NCBI GenBank assembly: GCA_018343915.1
Contig: JABRWF010000006.1
Span: 3,224,001-3,288,000, forward strand
DNA: 64,000 nucleotides
DNA from: Agroathelia rolfsii
Lineage: Eukaryota; Basidiomycota; Agaricomycetes; Amylocorticiales; Amylocorticiaceae
Direction of reading: 5' to 3'
Part shown: in pieces, positions 45,288 to 56,514 of the stretch
Numbering within the stretch: position 1 is the first letter of the stretch
How the letters are laid out: each line of letters opens with the position of its first letter
The notes under the pieces: model-generated
What the model was told of the DNA's origin: nothing
Database searches by the model: none
The model's input: only the letters and a program-made list of their open reading frames with translations
Program-made: the position numbers and the translations under genes

Positions 45288-46619
45288 CGAGTGGGCAATA
45301 TAATCTCATTCTCTTTATGTTTTAGCAAGGCTTGTACAGTATAGTATTGCATATTGATGTTTTATCTTCATTGATGTAGATCATGGTATTATGGCTCGAA
45401 CCTGTAAGTTATAATTGATTTTAAATGAATATAAACCAGAAGTGCTGACATCCTAGCTCAGTATCATGATAATTTCAAACTTCTGGTCAAACGTACATTC
45501 ACTCATAGATGGAGATATTGTCATCAATCTTGAGAACATCTACAAGTATGCAATCATTGGGACTTGGTGATACCACAGCACAAAGTTGTTTCACTATCTA
45601 CTCCCACAAAAACTTCAACATTCTCACGAGCGAAATATTTCTTCACGCCTGGTGCTCTTTATCTTTAAAAAATTTAATAAGACCCCACTCCTTTTTGTAA
45701 AATAGTGAATTCGACTGATTTATCAAGTTTGTTATTTGGAATGTTAATCCCGAATGCAAAATCTTAAGCATTTACTGATTTGCTCCGTTTAATTGTCTTC
45801 TCGTAGGCGTGGAAGTACAGGTCAACTTGTACCTATTGTGGTAGTGATATTTAATCAAAGTGCCAAAGAGCAAGATCAGACCAGCCTTCAATGAAGAGAT
45901 GGTCCAAATCCGCTTGTACCACTGGCAGTGGGTATGGTCATGTTCCACAATCAAGCGTTTTGTCACAGAATAGGTAGTTGCTTTACCCCAAGCAAAGGCA
46001 ACTCTATTTAAAGGCGTTCATAGGGTACCCGGAGCAATGGGAGATTTTTGCAAATCATATGATATGTCATCTGAGCAAAACCTTGTGAATTCAACATTGA
46101 TGGTGAATTACTGATGATCAATGACTCATGGTGCGTTGTGGTAGTCAGCACTGATTGTACATGAATATTGTTCCAAATCAAGACATCCCTTCAGGCTTTC
46201 AGGCGCAGTCGGAGTATCAGCCTGAACACAAGACACCCTGAACCTTGAACTTGGATATAATATTAGTTACTTGGTATAGGTCCTACTATGTGAAACATTC
46301 CTTCCAAAATTGGCGGCAGAGCTCAACTACAAGTTAGCATCTAAAGTCACAAAAATCACCTGTTAACGGATTCAGATCACCGGCTAGGTTGATTTGTATG
46401 ATGGGATCATGGTTTACTAATGGCTCTAGCAAGATGTGTTCCACTCTTGGCTTTACCGACTCTGGGAAGAGGAAATAAAGGTGTATATAACACCTAGCGT
46501 AGATTTGGGGTATCCTTCATCCCGCTGGTGGGCTATTACTCTTTGCTTTCATATATGCTTTCTGTCTTATAATTTACATCCCTCTGGGTTTTTTCTCATC
46601 CTGTTGAGATCTATGAAAC
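45288..46619. other. Intergenic between DUF6533 copies 1 and 2
   Basis: AT-rich. No motif; the short frames are incidental. The 3' part should hold the former promoter of copy 2. Confidence 0.45.
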
Positions 46620-48505
46620 ATGGAATCCAAAAGCATTGAACAGCTTTATCAAAAGTATAACGTATCACAAGTAACTCTCAGCAACCAAAGATGATTGATA
46701 GCTCTTTTGACCAACACAGGAATATTTATCAGTACATCCAAATTGCATCAATTGGTGAGTGTCAAACAAGATATGGATATCCTCACATACTCATTATCTT
46801 CAAGGATTGAGCAGTTATACTTTTTTATGATCACTTTATAACATTTGATAACAAACTCAAGTATATTTAGTCAAGAGTGTCAAGAAAGATATCTATGTCT
46901 TTCTTATTATTACGCTATCTTGGGCAGTATATGGAATATTGAGCTTTTTTTATCATGATTGGCAAGCCTGAGAAAGTGCGTATTATACACACTCTTATTA
47001 CTGGCATGTTAAAATAAAAGCATTGTTACTCAAGAGGTACCAAGATGGATCCTTCTTCCAGTAAATCCTGACCAAATCTTTCAATTTTTGAAGTCCTGGA
47101 GCAACAAAAATAGTAACTACTGGCGTCTTGATGATGTTTATGCTTTTTCATGTTTGTAACGGCTCGAGAGAGAGAGAAAGCAAGATAGAATTAGGCAGTA
47201 GTGTAGAGACAGAATGTGAGTAGCTACTGGTGTTGCTCAGACAAAGAGAAAACAAAAGACATAAAGCCACCGAAGTTAAATACTACAGTATGTAAAGTAA
47301 AACAACCAAAGACCCTCAAGCCCGGCTTGGGTGCATCAAAAACCCGGTGGGGAAAAAGCTATCAAGCCGATTTCCCATTTCTAAATCCCTCATCGAGAGT
47401 GTAGCGGCCTAAGCCGTTACAATGTTGAGCATAAGAAAATGTGCTTGTTCCTATTGATTTTTCACCCTTAAATAATCATACTACTGCATAGTTCCCTTTT
47501 TGTGGAGAATATACGTACTATATGAGAGAAATCTACGCTTAGTCCTGAGCCTTTTTTCTCTTGCAATGGTGATTTTGACTATTGCAGTGGTATGTATCAG
47601 TTTAATTAATTATCTCCTAAACGCTTAGCTAATTGAAATAGGTAATGCTATTAAAGACCAAGGCATGGGGTATAAACCAGACGGTTAATTTCGTCACATT
47701 CTACTTCTTTATATAGTATAGTTTCTGATTGAAAGTGTCTAAATAGAGCTATATGTAATATACACGCTAAATATATGCAGAGTTTGACTTTTACAATTGC
47801 ACAGATTATTCTATAGCCTGGATAGGAATATTAATGTGGGATATTCTTATATGCACCCTGAAAATCATTAGGACATGTCAAACACATACAGCATATTATC
47901 TTCCATCGCGAAAATCTATGATTTCTATTATATTCAGAGATGGTAAGCCCTTGTTTTATAAGGCCCAAAACCACATGGACTACTAATTAGGTGTAGTTAA
48001 CCTCTAGGAATATTTTATTTTGTGTATGTACTAAGGATAATTTGATAATGCCTTATGTAGATTTAGCTTAATGTTCCTTCTAGAATGCTCGCTATAGTTG
48101 ACCTAGCCAATCTGGTCACAAACTTTGTAAGCCCTCTCGCCTGTATCGATCACTAGCTTTAATAAACATATATAATAACCATACAGCTTGCCTGCATTTT
48201 TGGAGTTTTTGTTATTAACGCTTAAACTCCTCTGTTAGTTCATTGCCAATCTAAGAGGATGTCTTTCAATTTTTGATGTCTGGTACAACTTTCATCATTA
48301 CAACTTCTAATCATATATCTCCTTAATTTATTACAATATTTTAATGACTCTTTTTTGTAGAATGATCATCAATGTCATAGAGGGTTTTAATCAATCTGAA
48401 GAGTTCACATCAACTACAAAGCCAACTACAGCCTCTGCAGCAATGCCACGGTTTGGATTGTGCTCAGAAATGAGCATGTCTCAAAACTCAGAAGGCTCAG
48501 TCTAA
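46620..48505 (+). pseudogene. DUF6533 copy 2, decayed, split by a solo LTR
   Basis: Collinear with copy 1 from ATG (MESKSIEQLYQ) through YQYIQIASI, DHFITFDNKLKYI*SRVSRK (TGG->TAG), WRIYVLYERNLRL, the 8-nt micro-exon, MWDI...TIIRTCQT and the final IEGFNQSEEF exon ending TAA at 48503-48505. Besides the stop, several small indels and a TGA at the last splice junction break it. A 267-bp LTR sits inside the DVLMMLV-equivalent exon at 47155-47421. Confidence 0.85.
47155..47421. repeat. 267-bp element with 10-bp inverted ends, TSD ATGTT
   Basis: Runs TGTAACGGCT...AGCCGTTACA with ATGTT at 47150-47154 and 47422-47426. TG...CA ends and a 5-bp TSD fit a short solo LTR; the 10-bp inverted ends would also suit a small terminal-inverted-repeat element. 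It interrupts DUF6533 copy 2. Confidence 0.85.
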
Positions 48506-49050
48506 TGGATGCCCAGATTATAGCATACTACTTGTATTTTAATACACTTAGAGCCCCTAATTGACAAGGGCTTACCCCTTAGTAGAGCTTTTCTTATTAA
48601 CGCTGATGACTTCCATGTTTTAACTCTGTAAGCTTCAAGTTTGACCTACTCGGCGTGATATTGAATCGAGACATCAGCACAGCTCGCTAACATCATAACT
48701 TATGACCATGATGTTGTTCAAAGATATGATTCTCCGACTTTTATGCAAAAGAGGGTGCCATACTCTATCTTTAGATCATCTGCTTATATGTGATCATCAT
48801 TATCCAGCATATATACAATTGGAGCAATAGAGTCCGACTATAACCCACCACCCCCTGTGCTGCTCTCTTTAAATTCTTCTTGCAGGTAAGATATTCTTTG
48901 GGGCTCTATAGTTCTTTAAAGCCAAATACGTTGCTCCTTTTGTGAAATAATGAATTTAATCGATTTATCAAGTGTAGAGTCTCAAATGTTTGCTCTAGTT
49001 CCTATGAGCTCTGTGTTCTTGCTTACTGCTCTTTTTAGTATCTTTTCTAA

Positions 49051-50693
49051 AAGTTTATACGTAATAGCTATTGGTAAGGATTGTTGATGTTGTGTGGTTT
49101 CTATGAGTCTCACTATACTACTTTTGGTGAAAGCCTTCTTCTTCTATGAATACTTCATCACTCTAGATGTAGAAGTCAAACACATTTGGTCATGATGGTC
49201 TAGGAGAATATCTGTTGCCTTTCTTTTCCTGTGCTATTGTGGAATACTCACAATGGTATATAATTTTATGGTTCTCTTCTCTAAGTTCAGTCTGTCTGCA
49301 GATGTATGTCAATGATAATCTAAATAAGTACTATTTTTTGTTAATGAGTTATTGGATTAATGCAGGTTAGGTAAGGGGAGTAATCAATCTAGTAGTGCCT
49401 AGTTTCATTCTCACGGTAGACAGGGATGGGTCTGGATATATAGCTCAACCCACTCCAGGCCCGGATTATCTTTTGTTTGCTTTTCAGGTTTATGTAGAAT
49501 GTAGGTTATAAAACTTTTCTAGAAGAAGATGTTAAAAGTTAGTAGTAATGGTGTAATGTAGACTACTTGTAATCTACTAGTTACCTATTTAAAAGACAAC
49601 TAACTTACTTGTTTGAAAAGTTAATGGTCTGTTGTGTTATAGGTTTAAAGGCAATAAAACCTATTTGTGAAAGCGATTAGTAACTCTGTTACACCTGAGT
49701 TAAGACTGTAGCCGGTGTCCCTTTGAGACTACCTACTTGTTTCCCTTTAGGAAAGGCTTGTTGTCTTGTAGTAGACTTAGTAAGTCTGTTGGTGAAGTTA
49801 GTACTCTAGGAGCTAGTCTTGTAGACTATTTAACTCACTATTTTCGAGTGAAATAACTTGTCATTTCCAGCCGAATTTGCTGATGCTTATATAATACAAA
49901 AATATTCTAATTTCTACAAGATTAGTAAGCCAATCCTGTGCTTATCTAATCCGCTTAGTAAGAAGGGTTGCTTACAAATCAGCTTATAAATCAGCTTAGT
50001 AATATTCCTATTTGCTGAATAATATGCTTGGTAAGCAATCTGTGTGCTTAGTAAGTAATTTGTATAGTATTAATAAGTAAAATGTCTATTGATCTCAATA
50101 TCCTATTATTAGATCTGTATTAGTAATATTTTATAAATATTACTAATATTATGAACTTGCTTAGTAAATATTTTTGTGATTTATAAGCAAGGATCTAGGG
50201 CGTGAAAAATCAATTAGTAATATTCACAATGATTATTTAGAAATGAATATTTAAATGGAATTGTTTAATATTTATGAAAAAGATATTCATAAATGATAAA
50301 GTCAAGTGACCTCAGATATGATAATCTTATCTCTGATAAGATTAGATATAATGAAATATTGAAAATATTAAATAAAAGAATATATGCATATTATTTCAAT
50401 GAATATATGCATGTAAAGAATTGTTAATATCTCAACAATGAACGGTTGTAAAATCATGAAATAAATAATCATGTATGATATGATGTTAGATGATTATTTG
50501 AAGTATTCATTGGAATTATTGGAAAGATATGAAGCCTGTAAATATTCAATCTTTCAACAGAAGAGATCTAACATAGGCTTAAAGTGTTAATTATATGGAG
50601 GATATATACACTATATGAAAGAAGTAAGCCTATGCTTATTGGTCTTATTGCTACCGTGGCTATCATCTTTTTTGTCATGTTTGGTGTAAGTCG
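49051..50693 (+). pseudogene. DUF6533 copy 3, fragmentary, split by a solo LTR
   Basis: Pieces in order: LYVIAIG at 49051-49072 with the conserved intron position; FFYEYFITLDVEVKHIWS at about 49140-49190 followed by TGA; then, beyond the LTR at 49530-50559, LIIWRIYTLYERSKPMLIGLIATVA at about 50611-50690. The later exons are missing. The order and spacing match copies 1 and 2. Confidence 0.8.
49530..50559 (-). repeat. Solo LTR family 4 (1030 bp), perfect TSD GAAGA
   Basis: Runs TGTTAAAAG...ATCTTTCAACA with GAAGA at 49525-49529 and 50560-50564. It has the intact CGAGT site (49845-49849) that serves as the empty-site control for LTR copy C. It interrupts DUF6533 copy 3. Strand is inferred from the related element at 5.6-10.4 kb. 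Confidence 0.92.
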
Positions 50694-50947
50694 GAAAGTA
50701 TATGGGATTCAAATTAATGATTACTAGCAGTGACCCGTGCTGCGCACGGTGAGATAAAAAGAAATAGAGTTTGATAATATAAGCGAGAAAAGTATTTGCA
50801 AGATAAGATCACATAGCAGACACTAAGCTAGTAATTCACAGACAACAATTGTATTTGATTTTCCAATATATTCATATCAAATTGTACTCGAAAAAGTTGG
50901 ATATAATATGTCTTCTAATAGCCCCAAATACCAAAAGTACCAAAAGC

Positions 50948-52228
50948 TCAAATTTCGGGTAATTTCCCGGCCGCTTTCTCTGACATCACAGAGCTATCTC
51001 CATAATCAGTTAACTTGCAATTCTGGCCCTTTGAATGACGTGAACTGCTCCTAGTCCCTATGGATGCCTGGGTGCTAGTATTGGAAAGGGGGACCTCATT
51101 ATCCTCGGATGAATTGGCTGCTGGAGAGAGCATAAATACTGTATTCAAAGCAGAGACCAGGCTTGACTCAGAACTAGATGATGCATTCGATGACGAAGAA
51201 GCCAAGGATGAATTAGGGGGTGTTGAAATTGGGAATCCCAAATTAATAGATGCAAGTAATGGTGATGGCAAGTTTGGGGTGTACATGTATGGAGATGTGT
51301 TTGCTAGTGATTTCCTTAGTGTCAAGAATTTAAATCGCATCCCACCAGATCCTTGATTGCTGGTTTTTTTGCCTTCTGGTATTATGATAAAATAGTGAGA
51401 AGATGGTTAGAAAATAAGGATGAAGAGTGATGAGCTTACCTTTTTTAACCACGGCCTCTGAGTCATCATACTTGGCATGTCCAAGAAAAGCAATAGCTTC
51501 CAGAGTAACAACAATATGCACCAGGTCACCTTCAGATTGGCGACGGACTGTCTCTGCCAAATAGCCGGAAACCAAAACAATACTACGAACATGAGGAATC
51601 ACCTTCTGTCAAGAATTTTTGAAGCGTGGTGTGTCTGGGACAACAATCTTCACCCGTATAATACCAGAAGGGTTGGCGCGGGTCCATTGCATAACATCTA
51701 TAAAGAAGGCAAACCCTTCAAGATACACCAATTCTACAGTCCCAGTAATGTTAACATAAGCTGGTTTATCAAATCGGAGCATCTCATCAGGGGAGTGACC
51801 ATCTTGCACTTGTATTGGGACACACTATAGCAAGAGTTATATATGGCTAGTTGTAACATGCTGGAGGTGCTTACCAATATTACATCTCCTGCTAGTGTGT
51901 ACATAGAAGCAGGGTCAGAAAGTAGAACACGAACTCTCTCCTGAACCAGCTTGACAATCTTAAATAGTAGCATCAGTAAATAAACATAGGGAACTAAATG
52001 TCATAATTATGTGAAAAATAGACAAACCCTAGCAGTTATAAGGAAGAAGGTAATATCTGCGCCAAAGGAAATGTCATGGGAATTGTAATAGGTCAAGGCT
52101 GCAACAGCAGTATCACCAATGGGCAACCAGATTTACCCATCAAAGATCAGAGACATAGGGCCTGCAGGTGAGGTTTGAACATTCTCAATGACAGCAACAG
52201 ACAAAATGGTGAGACAGGATGCAGACAT
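50948..52228 (-). pseudogene. OB-fold (RPA-like) protein gene, 4 exons, two nonsense codons
   Basis: Exons 52028-52228, 51875-51958, 51440-51824 and 50948-51375 join in frame through GT..AG introns to 366 codons. The core resembles an OB-fold single-strand-DNA-binding domain: KPAYVNITGTVELVYLEG, then RVKIVVPDTPRFKN and HVRSIVLVSGYLAETV, ending in a Ser/Asn-rich tail. The first exon has WLPIGDTAVAALTYYN. TAA at 52133-52135 and TGA at 51609-51611 each fit one C->T change (CAA, CGA). Such genes are, in my recollection, often repeated in mushroom genomes and found near Helitrons. The adjacency here fits; partnership is inference. Confidence 0.6.
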
Positions 52229-52254
52229 GGTTGAGACTGAGTAAATAGGTATTG

Positions 52255-53200
52255 TATATGAGAATAGAGTAGGACATAATAGAGGGGCGAATAGGTAGGA
52301 TGAGCATCACTGATATGTTTTAGCCTGTCTTCAGATCTCATTCAAAGCACAATATCACGACTATCGCCAGTAGGACCACCATGCCCGGGAATGATTGCCG
52401 CAACCTTATCAGCTATTGGACAATTGTAGCAACAAACATCGAGACGGCGAGTTCTATTGGCATGAAGAATGAGTGTAAGATCGGGGGAAGTGTTGTTGGA
52501 TTGCAAGGCTTTGTATGCATGTTCATAGATAGGAGCATACTGATGATGTTGAATGAGCATTTCTTGCAGATAAGTCATGATAGGGGGGTTGAGGTTTGGA
52601 TTCCGGGACGTCCTCTATGAAAGAGCTTGGCTAGAATCATAAATGTAAAGCTGGGTATAGGAAGGTGATTCATTGCCACTTGGCAAGAAGGCACCAGATT
52701 GATGGTAGAGAGACCGCTGGATAGTAAATGTATATAGGCTGCTGTTGGAATGGTGGTGCTGATTTACACCCAGTAAAGTAAAAGCAAGGGCTGAATTATA
52801 CTGACATATATCAGAATGAAAAGACGGTCCGAAACCTTCTATATCTGTTAGGAGCATTCGGAGAAGAGCAGGGGGATCAGGTATGTGGGGGAGAGCAAAT
52901 TTTCCTTTATTGCAACAGAGACTGTATTTGAAGTTTGATCATGTTGAGTTTGCAAGTTTTTCCCCAACCCAATGAAGTGCACTGCAAAAGGAGCATGAAA
53001 TATTCATTGGTCCAAGGTCATGGTGAGCAAGTGGTTCTACATAATGCTGTCTTGCAGCATCTGGGAAATGCAAGACTCTTCCACCAGGTGGTTGGCTATG
53101 CTTTGGCTGACAGTCAAAGATTAAGTTGCCTATGATGCGGTAAGAAAAATTAAAATGAAATAAAAGCAAATACAAACCAGAGTACAGAGGAGTATAAGTT
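52255..53200 (-). pseudogene. Helitron Rep/helicase N-terminal (Helitron_like_N) fragment
   Basis: Minus-strand text matches the N-terminal region of Helitron proteins: RVLHFPDAARQHYVEPLAHH, a CSFCSALHW...CCNKGK Cys cluster, a CQYNSALAFTLLGVNQ block, LYHQSGAFLPSGNESPSYTQ, a YLQEMLIQHHQYAPIYEHA block, DVCCYNCPIADKVAAIIPG and HISDAHPTYSPLYYVLLY. Interrupted by small frameshifts and by TGA after RDIVL (near 52342). It stops abruptly next to the OB-fold gene start, before the Rep catalytic and helicase motifs. Confidence 0.82.
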
Positions 53201-54724
53201 TTAGCACTCCATGCAAGGCGGGCAAGCTGCCAGCTATTAGTACTGAGTCCTGTCATGAGGATAAATTAGATAGAAAGATAAGTATACATGCATAGGAATA
53301 TACTAAGGGTATTTGGATCAAGATCAACTGGCTGGTGAGCCATGGGAATATCAAAGTTTAGGTTCGACATAAGCCTAGAAAAGAGTCTGAATAAGTCAAT
53401 ACCATGAGGTTGCAGTGTTATTGAAGGAAGAGCTTGCAATATGATGTATTGGGAGCAAGCTCAACCGGTTACAAGCAGACACAAAGCAGATCTAGAGATG
53501 TTCAAGCGGGTGAGTAGGTTTGCATGGATTAGGAGAGGAAGACATACATGAGGAGGTTCCAAGCGTCTGGTGCTAGCACAAGCATGCTTGCCTAATGCAA
53601 TATATGGCTTTGTCAATTCCTGAACTAAGATGTAAAGCCGGTGGCAGAAAAAATCACTTAGTAGCAATTGCAATTGCTTGTAGCCTTGAAACAAAAGAAA
53701 ACCACCTAGCTCAGACCAAGAAATGCAAGGATGAGACCATTATCAATTAATATGTGAAAGTAAAATATGAATTATAAGCAGGAAGTGTATATTACAATTT
53801 TATTGCACAAATTCATGTAGAAGACAAGGATACTAATAAAAACAATGCCAGGCTTAGTAAACCAGATGCATTAGACACAGATGTTTGAGACCAGACTGCT
53901 TACATATCTTAGATCAGACTATCAAGAATAGCACAAAAGAAGCAAAAGAATAGAAGTGTACATATAGAGGGTCTAGAATTCTTGAACTGATGGCTTAGAC
54001 ATCTGATTTCTGGTTGAGAACCAGCAGAGTAATGTGAGACATCAACCAATATTCTGAAAGACTTGGATTTAGCAGCCCAAGCAAGAGGCAGTTGTATTCC
54101 TTATACACCAGTAAATCTGTTGCTATAATAGCAGGCAGCATACTTAGGTGTGTAAAAGACACTGAACAAAATCACAAACATATAGAGATCAATAGATGTG
54201 ATATTAATTCTACTCAAATTGGATGCCATTATCAGGAGCAAAAACTACTATACATGGATTATGTTATGAGTTGGACTTTAAGGAAAATATTTTCACCAAC
54301 TTTTTGGTTATTTTCATGTATTATTTGGACTAGTATTTCCTTTGTTTTCTTATTTTCTCTGCTTTTCCTATTTTTCCTTTATAAAAATTACCCCTTAGGG
54401 TATGGACTATAGGCAGTATAGTGGTCATGTAATTGGCCCTTACATGTACCAAGCCACACATCACAGGAAGTAATCTTAGGGCCATATATACTTCTATTTC
54501 ACTATTATACATAGCCTAGGAGTATAGCCTCCTTCACTAATTGATTTCTAATGGTTACTAGTACTGGTCTAGAAACAGATCTCTATATGGATGCCTAGTG
54601 AAGTTAGGGAGAGGATCTCCCCCTGTATTGCCTTATTTCCCCATTATTACTCTGGCTGTACATAGACCACTAGGCTATATATAGACTATTAACCAGTAGT
54701 ATCAAGGCTTGTACTCTTGATATA
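53201..54724. other. Unassigned AT-rich stretch
   Basis: No gene recognised. Near the right end (54701-54723) about 22 bp resemble the start of the family-3 LTR (atcaaggcttgtactcttga), cut by the gypsy LTR that follows. The rest may be upstream Helitron sequence. Confidence 0.4.
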
Positions 54725-55324
54725 TGTTAAGTCTTGGATAGATAGAGATAGTAGAAAGGGAAGAGGCAGAGTAGAACAGAAGTGGAGATGGAGTGAACAG
54801 AAGTAGAGGTGGGAGAGTGGATAGGAAAGGAGAGGGGTGACCGGACTTGGCCAAGATATATACATCAGGCCCTTGCCTAGTTACAGTCTGGGACAGGAGT
54901 TAGACAGGAGAAGGGGAACTAAGTTGATTTCTAAACTGAGGTAGCTAGGTATATACTAGGTTGGTATAAATACTATAGTAGTAGGAGGATACCAAGAGGA
55001 ATAGAAATAAAGTAAGATAGAGAGTGGGAAACAGAATACAGGGCACAAATAGGCCAAAACTATCTATGTGAACAAGGGTACCAGAATATATAGGGGAAAT
55101 GATAGGAAAACAGGATATATGAGAAGAGGAAAAGACTCCAGGACTCTGATTAGGCACTGAGCAAGGGGTTGCTGGTCCTAATGCCCAAATAGTAAAGGGC
55201 AAAGAGCAGAGGTTAGGAGCTGGAGAGGTGTCTTTAGTTGTTAGGTGGTAGTGGGTGAGGGTGAGTGGGGACATGTTGGAAATATCAGAGTGGAAGCCAC
55301 TTGTACATGGAGGGGGTCATAATA
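54725..55324 (-). repeat. Degenerate solo LTR of the gypsy family (600 bp)
   Basis: Aligns end to end with the LTR at 3515-4115. Almost every difference I checked is C->T or G->A and lies in a former CpG or CpA (for example cggacggacggag versus tggatagatagag). Flanks (ATATA and ATGAC) do not form a clear TSD. Confidence 0.92.
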
Positions 55325-55631
55325 ATGACACTATTATAGACTCACTATGGTACAATAATATACCATACTTAGCACTCCTGTGTACAGACCATGTACTAGT
55401 GCATAGATCAGGTAGAAATAGTATATAACCCTATAGTGCCTCTACCTGAAGACCCTAGATTTGTTCTCTTCATCTTCAGGTAAGTACAGTAGTGCTTTGT
55501 ATTAAATAAAGATAGCTAACATAATAACAACTTTGTTATGAGTCGATCTATATATTATAAATTTATTTAGAATTTCTCATTATTTTTCCAAATTTTTCCT
55601 GATTTTTCTCAATTTTTTGGTATATAATATA
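55325..55631 (+). repeat. Two family-2 LTR pieces
   Basis: 55325-55535 matches the middle of family 2 (TATA-like ggtagaaatagtatataacc, then the CTTCAGGTAAG box). 55536-55631 matches its first 95 bp (TTATGAGTCGATC... to GGTATATAATATA). The order is reversed relative to an intact LTR, so the second starts a new copy within the first. Confidence 0.75.
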
Positions 55632-56514
55632 TGTCACAACCATAGTTATACCATGCCATAGACACTATAGCATTTAATCATGTCTACCAAGCATATATTC
55701 AGGTTTACCAAGCATATACCCAGGTTTATTTAGTATACACTCAAGATAACCATGAAATCACTCAAGTATTTATTATTATTATTATCAAGCTACAAATCAT
55801 GCTGTAGAGGCTATTATACATAATATATCCACAGTATATTATCTATAAGTCATAGTATATCATAGTAAACCATAGTTTATCATTTGGTCAAAGCTCAATT
55901 CTAAGCCCAAGGCTTAGAAACAGGTATATTATTATTTCCGCTCCTTTTCACTGTTGCGCTGGTTGTGACATGTCACGCGTCACGTCACACAAAAGAGCGT
56001 AACTTTGCATTCCCCATCTTCAGGCACTATCATAGTTACACAGGAACTGCAATACATCATGATAATCATTGAAACAATCAATGAAGAACCTAGGAATGAT
56101 ATTGGATCATTTGGTAAGGATTAGTAACTAGAAAAGCGTACCAAAGTAGGAGAACAATAGTATACAATTATGTATTTAAGTTACTAAGGTCTAAGAGATG
56201 TTCCCTATCTCACAGACCTCTTTCGTCAATACTATCATTGTTATTCATTGTCCCAGGCTCTCTTTACGCCCCTAAGCCCCTATTGTACCACTCTTATTGT
56301 CCCAAGTCATAGCCATAGTTATTATAGTTATCAAAGTCATAGTACACTTCTTTATAGTTAACCTTAGGGTTGGAAACCCTAAGAGTGTTACTGCTAGCCT
56401 TAGATTAGGCTTTACAACCCATTGTTTACTGCTAAGTATTTTTAATAGTCTTTTCTATAGTAATCCTTCATAGTATTCATAGTGCTCATAGTTATAGTTT
56501 ATAGACCTGTGATA
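55632..56514 (+). repeat. LTR family 1, copy E, probable 5' LTR of the copia element
   Basis: Runs TGTCACAACC...AGACCTGTGATA and abuts copia gag. Opposite orientation to copies A-D and F. No TSD with the right flank, as expected if the element body follows directly. The TGACG motif at 55964-55990 is intact. Confidence 0.8.
55964..55990. promoter_or_regulatory. TGACG-repeat motif, copy E
   Basis: Reverse complement of the blocks at 5272 and 9493, with the same half-site spacing, in the LTR that directly precedes copia gag. Confidence 0.45.

Noticed and set aside
45772..45966. 64-codon minus frame between DUF6533 copies
   Set aside because: No motif and no homology to either neighbour; ordinary chance length in this composition.
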